The position numbers and the translations under genes are program-made. Shown piece by piece: positions 24,660 to 34,113 of a DNA stretch of 64,000 nucleotides. Below the pieces are notes generated by a model, which saw only the letters and a list, made by a program, of their open reading frames with translations, was not told the DNA's origin and made no database searches. Origin of the DNA: Pseudomonas abietaniphila (GTDB lineage: Bacteria > Pseudomonadota > Gammaproteobacteria > Pseudomonadales > Pseudomonadaceae); the NCBI RefSeq assembly GCF_039697315.1, contig NZ_CP155619.1, forward strand, positions 5,084,001 to 5,148,000. Direction: 5' to 3'. Numbering within the stretch: the stretch's first letter is position 1; every line of letters begins with the position of its first letter.

Positions 24660-26270
24660 ATGCGTATTTCTACTTCTCAGTTTTACGAAACCAGCGCTGC
24701 AAACTACTCGCGCACCTATGCCAACGTCACCAAGACCGGTGACGAAGTCGCCAGTCAGATCAAGCTCAACACGGCTGCCGATGACCCGGTGGGTGCGGCG
24801 CGCGTGCTGCAGTTGCAGCAGATGGGCACGATGCTCAATCAGTACAAGTCCAACATCGACACCATCAACACCGGCGTGGTGAACACCGAAACCGCGCTGA
24901 ACGCGATCACCTCGTCCATTCAACGTGCTCAGGAGCTGGTGTTGGCGGCGGGGAACGCCACCTACACCGACAAAGACCGTCAGGCCAGCGCCGCCGAGCT
25001 CAAAGAATTGCAGACGCAAATCCTGGGCCTGATGAACAGCAAGGATGCCAATGGCTCCTACCTGTTCTCCGGCTCGAAATCCAGCACGCCGCCGTATGCG
25101 GTCAACCCGGATGGCACCTACAGCTACCAGGGCGACCAGACGCGCAACACACTGGCGATCGGCAGCGGCATCAGCATGGCCAGCAACACGACAGGCTGGG
25201 ATGCGTTCGAGCAGGCGGTCAACACCACGCGCACCTCGACCACGCGCACCTCCCCGGCGACCGACGACGGCATCGTTTCGTTGTCCGGCGGCAGCGTCAG
25301 CAATTCGGCCGATTACAACAGCAAGTTCACGGCGGGCCAGCCTTACAGCATTACCTTCACGAGCAGCACGCAGTACAAAATTACGGACGGTTCCGGGGCA
25401 GACGTCACGGCCGAAGCCACCTCCGCCGGCAAATTCAGCTCCACCAGCGCAGCCAACCAGACCATCGGCTTCCGTGGCCTGGAACTGAACCTGAACATCA
25501 ACCTGACCGATGCGCAGTACGCGGATTCGTCGTTGGCCGATACGGCCCTGACCACGCCCGCGCACAGCTTCCAGTTGGCCGTGTCTCCGAGTACCGTCAG
25601 CACGGCGCGTCTGCCGGGTAACCCGTCGACCACCGTGATCACCGGATCCACGGTCACGGACCAGGCCACGTTCGACAAGACGTTCCCATCCGGCGGCGCC
25701 ATTCTTCGATTCACCAGCGCCACCAACTTCGATCTGTACGCAGCACCTTACGACCCGGCCACCAGCTCGCCGGTGTCCAGCGGCACCCTGAGCGGCACGC
25801 CGGTCGCCAACCAGGCGGTTGCAGCGGGTGTGACCTTCACGCTCAGCGGTACACCACCTGCGCCGGTCGCAGGTGATCAATTCACCGCTCAGTCGTCGAG
25901 TCAGCAGACCCAGAACGTACTGAACACGTTGTCGAACATGATCACTGCACTCAACGGCAAGGTCGATGGCGACCCCGTCGCGAAGCAGAACCTGCAAGCC
26001 ACCTTGACCTCGACCATTGGCAACCTGACAAGCGCGGCCAACCAGATCAACGACGCGGTGAGCGACGGCGGCGCGCGAGCAAGAACCGCGACTGATCAGG
26101 GTGTGACCAACCAGAATCTGCTCGACAACGGTACCACCGAGTCGAGCACGATCACGGCGTCTGACCCGGTGGATGCCATTGCGCGTCTGACCTTGCAGAA
26201 AACCATGCTGCAGGCCTCGCAACTGGTGTTTACCCAACTGTCCGCGCTGAACCTGTTCAGCAAGTTGTAA
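24660..26270 (+). CDS. flgL: hook-filament junction protein FlgL (HAP3)
   Basis: A 536-residue junction protein. The flagellin-like N-terminus (MRISTSQFYETSAANY, then ASQIKLNTAADDPVGAARVLQLQQ) and the C-terminal LQKTMLQASQLVFTQLSALNLFSKL-type helix are intact. A large Thr/Ser-rich central insertion (about 170-430) makes it longer than the enterobacterial protein (~317). No terminator follows; fgt1 starts 26 bases on, so the glycosylation genes may be read from the flgF operon. Confidence 0.95.
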   Translation: MRISTSQFYETSAANYSRTYANVTKTGDEVASQIKLNTAADDPVGAARVLQLQQMGTMLNQYKSNIDTINTGVVNTETALNAITSSIQRAQELVLAAGNATYTDKDRQASAAELKELQTQILGLMNSKDANGSYLFSGSKSSTPPYAVNPDGTYSYQGDQTRNTLAIGSGISMASNTTGWDAFEQAVNTTRTSTTRTSPATDDGIVSLSGGSVSNSADYNSKFTAGQPYSITFTSSTQYKITDGSGADVTAEATSAGKFSSTSAANQTIGFRGLELNLNINLTDAQYADSSLADTALTTPAHSFQLAVSPSTVSTARLPGNPSTTVITGSTVTDQATFDKTFPSGGAILRFTSATNFDLYAAPYDPATSSPVSSGTLSGTPVANQAVAAGVTFTLSGTPPAPVAGDQFTAQSSSQQTQNVLNTLSNMITALNGKVDGDPVAKQNLQATLTSTIGNLTSAANQINDAVSDGGARARTATDQGVTNQNLLDNGTTESSTITASDPVDAIARLTLQKTMLQASQLVFTQLSALNLFSKL

Positions 26271-26295
26271 TCGCACCACCGGAAGGCGGCGCCCT

Positions 26296-29200
26296 GTGTT
26301 TCAGGCGCCGCCGCCGCTGAGCATCAACCGTTATTGTCAGCGGTTAGGCCGATCCTTGGAGCAAGGGGAGGCGCCGCTCGTGAGCCCGCCCGTGAATTCA
26401 GTTCCTCTCGTCAGCATCGTCATTCCCGCCTACAACCCCCGTTTCTTTCAAGCGGCACTTGCCAGCGCTCTGACCCAGACGTACAGCCGCCTGGAAGTCA
26501 TCGTCTGTGACGACTCCCGTGACAACGAGATCAGCGACATCGTCGAGAGTCTCCGCGCGCTGAGCACCGTGCAATTGCGCTATGTGCGCAATTCTCAGCG
26601 CCTGGGATTTGTTGGCAACCTGAAACAATGCTTGTCCCAGGCGCGTGGTGAATACATCAAGTTTCTGTGCGACGACGATCGTCTGTTCCCCGGGTGTGTG
26701 ACGCTGCAGGCCCAGGGCTTCGATCAGAACGCTGACGTGAACCTGGTGCTGGCGCAGCGTTTTCTGTGGGATGCGGACAGCATCCAGCTGCCTTCACGCC
26801 TCGAAAACACCCCGGTGGCTCCCAAAAACTCAGTGTTTCTGGGCACTGACATGCTGGCGATTTTCGAGAATTTCCCCTCCAATTTTCTCGGCAGTTTCAC
26901 CAGTGCCCTGTTTCGGCGTGCGGACGTCGAGGCGTTCTTTCCGGCGCTGACGGGGGCAGAGCAGGGCTTCGCTGCCATGCTCGATCTGGCGCTTTATACC
27001 TGTCTGCTGCGTCGCGGCAATCTGGTGGTGCTCAACCAGGTATTGAGCGTGGAGCGTCTTCATCCGGAGCGTCTGAGCCGCCAGCAAGCGATGCGCACCG
27101 CCGCCGTCAATGAGCTGCAATGGCTGGTGGACCTGCTCAAGGCACGCACCAGCGAGCCGCCCCCGGCCCAGGGTTGGGTCCGGTATGTGGAGCTGGAGAA
27201 TGCGGGCAAGCAGCCGCGTGTCTGGGAGGAATTGGCGCTGAGCCGAACGTTGGGCAGTCAGCAGGCCGTGTTGCCACTCAAGGTCGGTGTCGACAGCCAG
27301 AGCTTCGCCGAGTTGTACGCCCAATGGCTCAGTTGCCGCACCTTCACGCCGCAGCAGCTGGCCTTGCTGCCTGACCGGCTGCATCGCTTGCCGATGCAGC
27401 CGAAAATCGTCGCAGTGGTCGTCGACGACCATAACCGCAGTGCCCGTCGTACGCTGACGCTCGACAGCCTCGCCGAACAGTTTTATCCGGCAGAACTTGT
27501 ACTCTTGCTGAGCGAGTCGGTCAGCGAGCCAGTGCTGGAAGACCGTGTGTTCAAGCTGCCGTTGGAGAGCGACTGGCATACACAGTTGAACGGTTTACTG
27601 GCTCAGCTTGAGGGCGCGGATTGGTTCTATCTGCTCCGTGCAGGTGACCGTTTGGTCCGCCCGGCGTTGCTCACCCTGGCCGATCGCATTGCCACCTCGC
27701 CTCAACTGGCGTGTCTCTACAGTGACGAAGGTGCGCTTCGTGAGGGCGAGTCGGCGGAGCCGGTGTTCAAACCGGCATTCAACCTCGATTTTTTGCGCAG
27801 CTATCCCTACGTTGGCCGAGCGCTGGCATTCAACCGTCAGCGTTTCCTGGACCTCGGTGGATTCGACGCCGATTTCGGCGAAATGGCACCCCATGACACG
27901 TTGTGGCGTCTGGTTGAGGCTGACGGCGACGCGGCGGTCGGCCATGTGGCCGACCTGCTGCTGGAAAGCCAGTTCCCGTTGGGCCAATGGCTGACGTCCA
28001 GTGCCGTGATCGAGCAGAATCCGCGTGTGGTGCACGCGCATCTGCAACGTTGCGGTATCGCCCACCAGATTCGTCAGGGCCATCAGGCGCTGTTGAACCG
28101 TATCGACTACCGCCATGACGATCAGCCACGGGTGTCGATCATCGTCAGCCATCGTAATCAGTTGGCCGCGTTGCAGCGCTGTTTTGAAACCGTGCTTGAG
28201 CACACTGCGTACGCTCATTACGAACTGCTGATCATCGACAACGCCAGCGACAGCCCTGATGCGCTGGCCTGGTTGAACGAGCTGGCCGGTATGGGGGGCG
28301 ACAAGGTGAGGGTGTTGTTATGCGAACAGCAGACCAGCATCACGCACTTGCGCAATCTGGCGGCCCTTCATGCACGCGGCGAATACCTGCTGATGCTGAA
28401 CCCCTACATCGTCATCACTCAGGGGGATTGGCTGGACGAGCTGCTGATCCATGCACAACGGCCTGAGGTCGGTGTGGTCAGCGGCAAACTGTTCGATCCC
28501 AATGGCGCCATCGTTCATGCGGGCCTGATCCTGGGGCTGCAGAATGCCGCAGCGACGCCGTTCTACGGGGAGTCACTTCAGGCACCGGGTTACATGCAGC
28601 GCTTGCAGGTGGTTCAGGACCTGAGTGCCGTCGGTCCGGCCTGCCTGATGGTGCGCAAGTCGGTGTTCGATCAGGCGGGTACGCTGGACGCTGACGCGTT
28701 CGCCGATACGTTCAGTGAAGTGGACCTGTGCCTGCGCATTCGTCAACTCGGCTACCGGGTGGTCTGGACGCCGTATGCGGTGATGGCGCTGGGCGATCAA
28801 TCGGGCAGGCCGGTGGATGAGGCGGCCCAGAAAAGGCGCACCCAGGAGCTCGAAACGTTGTACCTGCGCTGGTTGCCGATCATTGCCCGAGACCCTGCCT
28901 ACAACCCGAGCCTGACGCTGGACGCTTACAGCTTCCGCCTTGATCCTGGCCTGCGCACGGGGTGGTCGCCGTTCTCCGAACGCTCGTTACCCAGTGTGCT
29001 GGCGTTGCCGATGAACGCGACCGCAGTGGGTCATTATCGGGTGACCCAACCGTTTACCGAGCTGGCCGCTGCGGACAGGATCATAGGGCAGATCTCGTAC
29101 GATGCACCCACCACCATCGAGCTGGAGCGTCGGTCGCCCGACGTCATTGTGCTACAGGGGCGTTATCACGAAGCGTCCATGGAAGACACGGTGCGATTGA

Positions 29201-29973
29201 AGACCTTCTCGAATGCGCGTCGGATTTTTGAGCTTGATGACTACGTGATCAGCGTGCCAAAGAAAAACGCCCATGGCCGACACATGCCCACTAACCTGGA
29301 GGCAGTGGTGCGCCGGGGGATCAGTCTGTGTGACCGCGTTGTCGTGTCGACCCAGGCATTGGGCAATGCGTTGTCGTCGATGCATCACGACATTCGTGTG
29401 GTGCCGAACATGCTTGCACCCCACTTGTGGACGGGGCGTCGGGCGCAGCGTCGCACGTCGTTCAAGCCGCGAGTGGGCTGGGGCGGGGGCACCAGTCATG
29501 GCGGCGATCTGGAGATCATTGCGCAGGTCATCCGAGAACTGGCCGACGAGGTGGATTGGGTGTTCTTCGGCATGTGCCCTGAAGAACTGCGGCCATACCT
29601 CAAGGAGTTTCATGCGGCTGTAAGTCTTGAGGCTTACCCGGCCAAGTTGTCCAGTCTCAACCTCGACCTGGCACTGGCGCCGCTGGAGTACCACATTTTC
29701 AACGACTGCAAGAGCAACCTGCGTCTGCTGGAGTATGGCGCGTGCGGCTATCCGGTGATCTGCACGGATACCGAGGCCTACCGGGGCTACTTGCCGTGTA
29801 CCCGCATTACCACCAACTCCACCCAAGAGTGGCTGGAAGCGATTCGCATGCACCTCGCGGACCCTGATGCGAGCTATCGCATGGGGGACGAACTGCACGA
29901 AGCGGTAATGCGCGACTTCATGCTGCGCGGCGATAACCTTCAATATTGGGTCAACGGCTGGCTGGCGGACTAG
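26296..29973 (+). CDS. fgt1: multidomain flagellin glycosyltransferase (Fgt1 type)
   Basis: A 1225-residue protein. Domains: a GT-A (family 2) domain at about 37-240 with PLVSIVIPAYNP and metal-binding FLCDDDRLF (126-128); a weaker GT2-like stretch at about 365-570; a second clear GT2 domain at about 610-860 starting PRVSIIVSHRNQ and containing ELLIIDNASDS; and a GT-B-like C-terminal domain from about 900 with VGWGGGTSHGGD near 1060 and SNLRLLEYGACGYPVICTDTEAY. GTG start at 26296 preceded by GGAAGG. Matches in size and position the Fgt1 proteins of P. syringae, which build the rhamnose-containing glycan on flagellin Ser residues. Acts in the cytoplasm before export. Linkages cannot be read from sequence. 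Confidence 0.88.
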   Translation: MFQAPPPLSINRYCQRLGRSLEQGEAPLVSPPVNSVPLVSIVIPAYNPRFFQAALASALTQTYSRLEVIVCDDSRDNEISDIVESLRALSTVQLRYVRNSQRLGFVGNLKQCLSQARGEYIKFLCDDDRLFPGCVTLQAQGFDQNADVNLVLAQRFLWDADSIQLPSRLENTPVAPKNSVFLGTDMLAIFENFPSNFLGSFTSALFRRADVEAFFPALTGAEQGFAAMLDLALYTCLLRRGNLVVLNQVLSVERLHPERLSRQQAMRTAAVNELQWLVDLLKARTSEPPPAQGWVRYVELENAGKQPRVWEELALSRTLGSQQAVLPLKVGVDSQSFAELYAQWLSCRTFTPQQLALLPDRLHRLPMQPKIVAVVVDDHNRSARRTLTLDSLAEQFYPAELVLLLSESVSEPVLEDRVFKLPLESDWHTQLNGLLAQLEGADWFYLLRAGDRLVRPALLTLADRIATSPQLACLYSDEGALREGESAEPVFKPAFNLDFLRSYPYVGRALAFNRQRFLDLGGFDADFGEMAPHDTLWRLVEADGDAAVGHVADLLLESQFPLGQWLTSSAVIEQNPRVVHAHLQRCGIAHQIRQGHQALLNRIDYRHDDQPRVSIIVSHRNQLAALQRCFETVLEHTAYAHYELLIIDNASDSPDALAWLNELAGMGGDKVRVLLCEQQTSITHLRNLAALHARGEYLLMLNPYIVITQGDWLDELLIHAQRPEVGVVSGKLFDPNGAIVHAGLILGLQNAAATPFYGESLQAPGYMQRLQVVQDLSAVGPACLMVRKSVFDQAGTLDADAFADTFSEVDLCLRIRQLGYRVVWTPYAVMALGDQSGRPVDEAAQKRRTQELETLYLRWLPIIARDPAYNPSLTLDAYSFRLDPGLRTGWSPFSERSLPSVLALPMNATAVGHYRVTQPFTELAAADRIIGQISYDAPTTIELERRSPDVIVLQGRYHEASMEDTVRLKTFSNARRIFELDDYVISVPKKNAHGRHMPTNLEAVVRRGISLCDRVVVSTQALGNALSSMHHDIRVVPNMLAPHLWTGRRAQRRTSFKPRVGWGGGTSHGGDLEIIAQVIRELADEVDWVFFGMCPEELRPYLKEFHAAVSLEAYPAKLSSLNLDLALAPLEYHIFNDCKSNLRLLEYGACGYPVICTDTEAYRGYLPCTRITTNSTQEWLEAIRMHLADPDASYRMGDELHEAVMRDFMLRGDNLQYWVNGWLAD

Positions 29974-30058
29974 GCATCGGTTGCTTGCACGGGCCGCTGA
30001 TGGACCCACACCAGCGAACCGAGCTGGCGCGTTTCCTGCAATCTCCCCTGAATAACGT

Positions 30059-30090
30059 CATGCACCGCAGATTTTCCGGCGCGGTGCATG
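30059..30090 (+). other. stem-loop between fgt1 and fgt2
   Basis: Perfect 10-bp inverted repeat CATGCACCGC / GCGGTGCATG with a 12-base loop and no T run. Not a canonical terminator; possible RNA stabiliser or partial attenuator within the 170-base gap. Confidence 0.5.
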
Positions 30091-30143
30091 GCCTGTGAGG
30101 CCGATTATCAAGGCCTCGACTTCAATTTCGGTGGGGATGGGCA

Positions 30144-33086
30144 ATGTCCGGCGTTACGACTCAAGCGTCCAGTGTCAAAAAAACCGCAGCGTCAAGCGAG
30201 CTCAATACACTGGTCGTGCTGACGCAAGACCGGTCTGACTTTTTGCGTCGCACGCTGCAGTACTACCGTGCTTACGCCGGCCCGGTGCTGGTGCTGGACT
30301 CATCGCTTCTGGCAGAGGGCGATGATCGCATCCGCGCACCCCTGGTCACTTACTTGCACGTGCCACAGCTCGCCCAGGCCAGTGAGCAAGACAAGCGTGC
30401 CCATGTTGCCGAGCTTGTCACCACGCCTTACCTGACCTTTGCTCATGATGATGACTTCATCCTCCCGGGCGCGATGGCCGAGAGCGTGAGTTTTTTGCAG
30501 GACCATCCTGACTACGGTTTCTGTCACGGTTATTCGCTCAGCTATCGCAGTACCGGTCATCAGGTCGACTACTTCCGTCGTGATAAAAAAGTCCAGGAAG
30601 ATTTCAGCTCAGCGAACGTGCAGGAGCGAATTCTGCAGGCGATGGGCGCATTCATCTCGCCGTTTCACGCCGTCACGCGTACCGAGTTGCTGCGTCATTG
30701 GTACCGATCCATGCCGCAAGGCATCAGTGCGCAATGGCACGAAACCGGCGTCGCCTGGTACCTGTTCGCCAGCGCCAAGGCGCGCGTGCTGCCGGTGCCT
30801 TACGCGGTGCGCGAAGTGGCGGATGCCCCCGCTCGCAACAAGGCGCAACAGGTCGCCGCGTTGAGCAATGCCGATCCGGCATCCAAGGCCACCCGGGAAT
30901 CGTTCGCCGAGTTTCTGGCCTCTATGTCAAAGACGGCGTTGGGGCACGACGCGCGGGCTGCGCAAGGGTTTGTACTCAAAAGCTTCGAGACACTGCTCAA
31001 ATGTGTTCGTGAGGACGCCGCCTCGGCCCATGAACTGATTGTCGAGTCAACGTGGAAAAGCCCGCTGGCCGATCCGGTCCGACAGTTCGGCTCGAATCAG
31101 TACGTCGAGTTGCCTTTCTACAATCAGACGTTCTTCGACCAGTTGGCCGACATCGAATTTCTCATCGGTGCGATTCCAGCGGGCGATGCGCAGCTGCAAG
31201 CGCTGGAAGGGGCCTGGGTCTTGCAGGAGCAGCTATTGGCGCGGCATGACAACGATACGCCGGAGACCATCACCGACCGCCTGTGGAAAGCGCTGGACAT
31301 CAACGTGTTTAACACGGCAGTGGTTGCGCACCTGGCCGATCAACTGGATACGCTCAATGAGCCGGACGAAGCGCGCGGCATGCATGCCTGGCTGCAACGT
31401 CTGGGTGAGGTCGCCACCGTTGATCGTCATCAATTGTTGCAAGCCACGCCGTCAGGGCAATTGCTCAATTGGCTGGATGCCCGTCGTCCGAGCGCCGACG
31501 AGGCCGCTCGAGCTAACGCGTCCCTGAGCCGTCGCGGCGCAGCGCCTCAGCTCGGCATCTTTCTGCTTGACCTTGACGACGATCTGGAAAAACTTCAGAT
31601 CACCCTGGACAGCCTCGTCGAGGGTGCTTATCGGTCGTTCAAGATTGTCGTGTTCACCACAGGCGAGCCACCGGTGGCGACCTCGGTTCAGAACACGCTG
31701 CATTTCGTCAAAGTCAGCAAAAGCAACTATGTCGACAAACTCAATCAGATCGCACGGCAGTCGACGTCCACCTGGTTGCTGCTGGCAGAGGCGGGCGATC
31801 AGTTCATATCCAGCGGCCTGCTGCGTGCCGCGCTGGAGTTGCAGGATGCGCCGCAGGTGCGTGCGGTGGCGGGCGATGAAATCCAGCGCTCGTCCAATGG
31901 CGCGCTGAAGGACGTCTTCAGGCCTGGATTCAATCTCGATCTGCTGCTGCGTGTTCCAGCGTTGATGGCTCGCCATTGGTTGGTGCGTAAGGATGTGCTG
32001 CTTGATGTCGGCGGTTACTCCCCGGATTACGCGGGCGCTCTTGAGTTCGATCTCTTGCTGCGCATCATCGAACAGGGCGGCCCTGCGTGGCTCGCACACC
32101 TGGATGAGCCGCTGTTGATCGCTGACGCGCCGAGCCTGCAAGACAATGCTGATGAGCGGCTGACGCTCACCCGGCACCTCAGTGCGCTGGGTTACAAGGC
32201 TCAAGTCACCTCATCGTTGCCGGGCACCTGGCAGATTGACTACCGCCACAGCGAGCGCCCCCTGGTCTCGCTGATCCTGCGCAGTGAGGATAATCAGGCT
32301 CAGCTGCAACGTTGCCTGACAGCCATCCTGCAGCGCACGCGCTATACCCGTTATGAGGTGCTGATCGCCGACAACGGGAGTCAGTCCGATGAGCTGCACG
32401 AATGGCTCGACCGCCAACAGCAGCAGAACAAACGTATTCGTATCCTGCGCAGTGAGCAACGTCTGAGCGATGCGGCATTGGCCAACACCGCCTCGCAGCA
32501 CGCCGAAGGTGAATACCTCGTCTTCTTGTCGCCGGAGAGTGAGGTGGTCAATCCAAACTGGATCGACGCGCTCCTCAATCACGCCATGCGTCCAGAAGTG
32601 GGTGTAGTGGGCGCCAAGCTGATCGATCGCGAGGGTGCGGTCACTGGCGCGGGTCTGATTCTGGGTATGAACGGAGCAGTCGGATCGGCTTTCCTGGGGC
32701 AGGCCAAAGATGCGCCGGGTTACCTGCAACGCCTGATGCTGGAGCAGAACTATTCGGCGGTGAGCGGGGCCTGCCTGATGGTGCGCAAGGCGCTGTTCAA
32801 CGCCGTGGACGGCTTCGATGACGATCGGTTTGCCGACGCGTACGCAGACGTCGATCTGTGCCTGAAAATCGGCCAGAACGGGTTCCTGACCGTTTGGACC
32901 CCTCAGGTGCACATCATTCACCCAGGCCACCAGCCTGACGCTCCGACGGCGCTGGCTGCCGTGCAGGAAAAGTGGGCCGGCGCGTTCGCTCACGACCTGG
33001 CCTATAACCAGAATCTGGCATTGACCGGAACCGGCTTCACCCTAGGCGCTGCCAGCGGTGTGAACTGGCAGCAGTGGCTCGTCTGA
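30144..33086 (+). CDS. fgt2: multidomain flagellin glycosyltransferase (Fgt2 type)
   Basis: A 980-residue protein. The N-terminal domain (about 18-240) is a TIGR00180-type glycosyltransferase with NTLVVLTQDRSDFLRRTLQYY and FAHDDDFILPG (DDD at 102-104). A helical middle (about 250-480) links to a partial GT2-like segment (about 500-690). A full GT2 domain follows at about 703-940 (RPLVSLILRSEDN, YEVLIADNGSQSD, PEVGVVGAKLIDREG, SGACLMVRKALF). Its C-terminal domain is closely parallel to the third domain of Fgt1, so the two genes share ancestry. Likely extends or modifies the glycan begun by Fgt1. ATG at 30144 with GGGGATGGGC upstream. Confidence 0.87.
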   Translation: MSGVTTQASSVKKTAASSELNTLVVLTQDRSDFLRRTLQYYRAYAGPVLVLDSSLLAEGDDRIRAPLVTYLHVPQLAQASEQDKRAHVAELVTTPYLTFAHDDDFILPGAMAESVSFLQDHPDYGFCHGYSLSYRSTGHQVDYFRRDKKVQEDFSSANVQERILQAMGAFISPFHAVTRTELLRHWYRSMPQGISAQWHETGVAWYLFASAKARVLPVPYAVREVADAPARNKAQQVAALSNADPASKATRESFAEFLASMSKTALGHDARAAQGFVLKSFETLLKCVREDAASAHELIVESTWKSPLADPVRQFGSNQYVELPFYNQTFFDQLADIEFLIGAIPAGDAQLQALEGAWVLQEQLLARHDNDTPETITDRLWKALDINVFNTAVVAHLADQLDTLNEPDEARGMHAWLQRLGEVATVDRHQLLQATPSGQLLNWLDARRPSADEAARANASLSRRGAAPQLGIFLLDLDDDLEKLQITLDSLVEGAYRSFKIVVFTTGEPPVATSVQNTLHFVKVSKSNYVDKLNQIARQSTSTWLLLAEAGDQFISSGLLRAALELQDAPQVRAVAGDEIQRSSNGALKDVFRPGFNLDLLLRVPALMARHWLVRKDVLLDVGGYSPDYAGALEFDLLLRIIEQGGPAWLAHLDEPLLIADAPSLQDNADERLTLTRHLSALGYKAQVTSSLPGTWQIDYRHSERPLVSLILRSEDNQAQLQRCLTAILQRTRYTRYEVLIADNGSQSDELHEWLDRQQQQNKRIRILRSEQRLSDAALANTASQHAEGEYLVFLSPESEVVNPNWIDALLNHAMRPEVGVVGAKLIDREGAVTGAGLILGMNGAVGSAFLGQAKDAPGYLQRLMLEQNYSAVSGACLMVRKALFNAVDGFDDDRFADAYADVDLCLKIGQNGFLTVWTPQVHIIHPGHQPDAPTALAAVQEKWAGAFAHDLAYNQNLALTGTGFTLGAASGVNWQQWLV

Positions 33087-33111
33087 AGTCGCCTCGTTAA
33101 AGGACACCGTT

Positions 33112-34113
33112 ATGTTCAGCGGCAAATCAATCTTCATCTCTGGCGCGACCGGCTCGTTCGGTCGTCAGTTCATTCGCACGCTGCTGGAGCGTTATCAGCC
33201 TCGGCGCGTGGTGGTGTTCTCCCGCGACGAGCTCAAGCAGTACGAAATGCAGCAGGAATTCAATGCGCCCTGCATGCGTTATTTCCTCGGCGATGTGCGC
33301 GATGCCGACCGGCTGCAGCAGGGCATGCGCGGCATCGACTACGTCGTGCACGCGGCGGCGCTGAAACACGTGCCTGCGGCCGAATACAACCCGACCGAGT
33401 TCATTCGCACCAACGTCAATGGCGCTGAAAACATTATTGCGGCCGCGATTGCCAACGGGGTGAAGAAAGTCATCGCGCTGTCGACCGACAAGGCCGCCAG
33501 CCCGATCAACCTGTACGGCGCGACCAAGCTGCTGTCGGACAAACTGTTCGTGGCCGCCAACAACATCGGTGGGGAAGAGCAGACCCGTTTTGCCGTGGTC
33601 CGTTATGGCAACGTGGCGGGTTCGCGCGGTTCGATCGTGCCGTTCTTCAACAAGCTGATCGCGGGGGGCGCCAAGGAACTGCCGATCACCGATCCGCGCA
33701 TGACGCGCTTCTGGATCACCCTGGATCACGGTGTCGACTTCGTCATGCAGAGTTTCGAGCGCATGCACGGCGGTGAAGTCTTCGTGCCGAAGATCCCTTC
33801 GGTGCGCATCGTCGATCTGGCGCACGCGATGGCGGCCGAGCTGCCGCACAAGGTGGTCGGGATTCGCCCGGGCGAAAAGCTTCACGAGCTCATGGTCCCG
33901 CAGGATGACGCCCGCATGACGCTGGAGTTCAGGGACCACTACACCATCGTGCCGTCGATCCGCTTCAACAACGTCGACACCGATTTCGCGGTCGACGCGA
34001 CGGGCGAAAAAGGTCAGCCGGTGTCCGATGACTTCGAGTACCGCTCCGACACCAACCCCGACTTCATGTCGGTCCGCCAGATCGGCGATCTGCACGCTGC
34101 CATCCAGCCATGA
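33112..34113 (+). CDS. pseB: UDP-GlcNAc 4,6-dehydratase (inverting) PseB
   Basis: A 333-residue NADP-dependent SDR that catalyses the first step of pseudaminic acid synthesis, removing water from UDP-GlcNAc with C5 inversion. Motifs: SGATGSFGRQF (cofactor), DVRDADRLQQGMRG, HAAALKHVPAAEYNP, STDKAASPINLYGATK (Y135-xxx-K139). The SGATGSFG and LKHVP motifs are PseB/FlaA1 hallmarks. Twenty-five bases after fgt2; overlaps pseC by four bases. Confidence 0.96.
   Translation: MFSGKSIFISGATGSFGRQFIRTLLERYQPRRVVVFSRDELKQYEMQQEFNAPCMRYFLGDVRDADRLQQGMRGIDYVVHAAALKHVPAAEYNPTEFIRTNVNGAENIIAAAIANGVKKVIALSTDKAASPINLYGATKLLSDKLFVAANNIGGEEQTRFAVVRYGNVAGSRGSIVPFFNKLIAGGAKELPITDPRMTRFWITLDHGVDFVMQSFERMHGGEVFVPKIPSVRIVDLAHAMAAELPHKVVGIRPGEKLHELMVPQDDARMTLEFRDHYTIVPSIRFNNVDTDFAVDATGEKGQPVSDDFEYRSDTNPDFMSVRQIGDLHAAIQP

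Noticed and set aside
24633..26279. A 548-codon open frame on the minus strand opposite flgL
   Set aside because: It is a high-GC antisense shadow: composition is Arg/Gly/Val-rich with no domain, and the plus strand has an unmistakable FlgL. Similar long antisense frames opposite flgE2, flgI, flgK, fgt2 and fleR were dropped for the same reason.
26296..33086. fgt1 and fgt2 as a frameshifted single gene or as non-ribosomal megasynthase parts
   Set aside because: Each has its own start, complete domains and stop, with a 170-base spacer; motifs are glycosyltransferase, not synthase, type.
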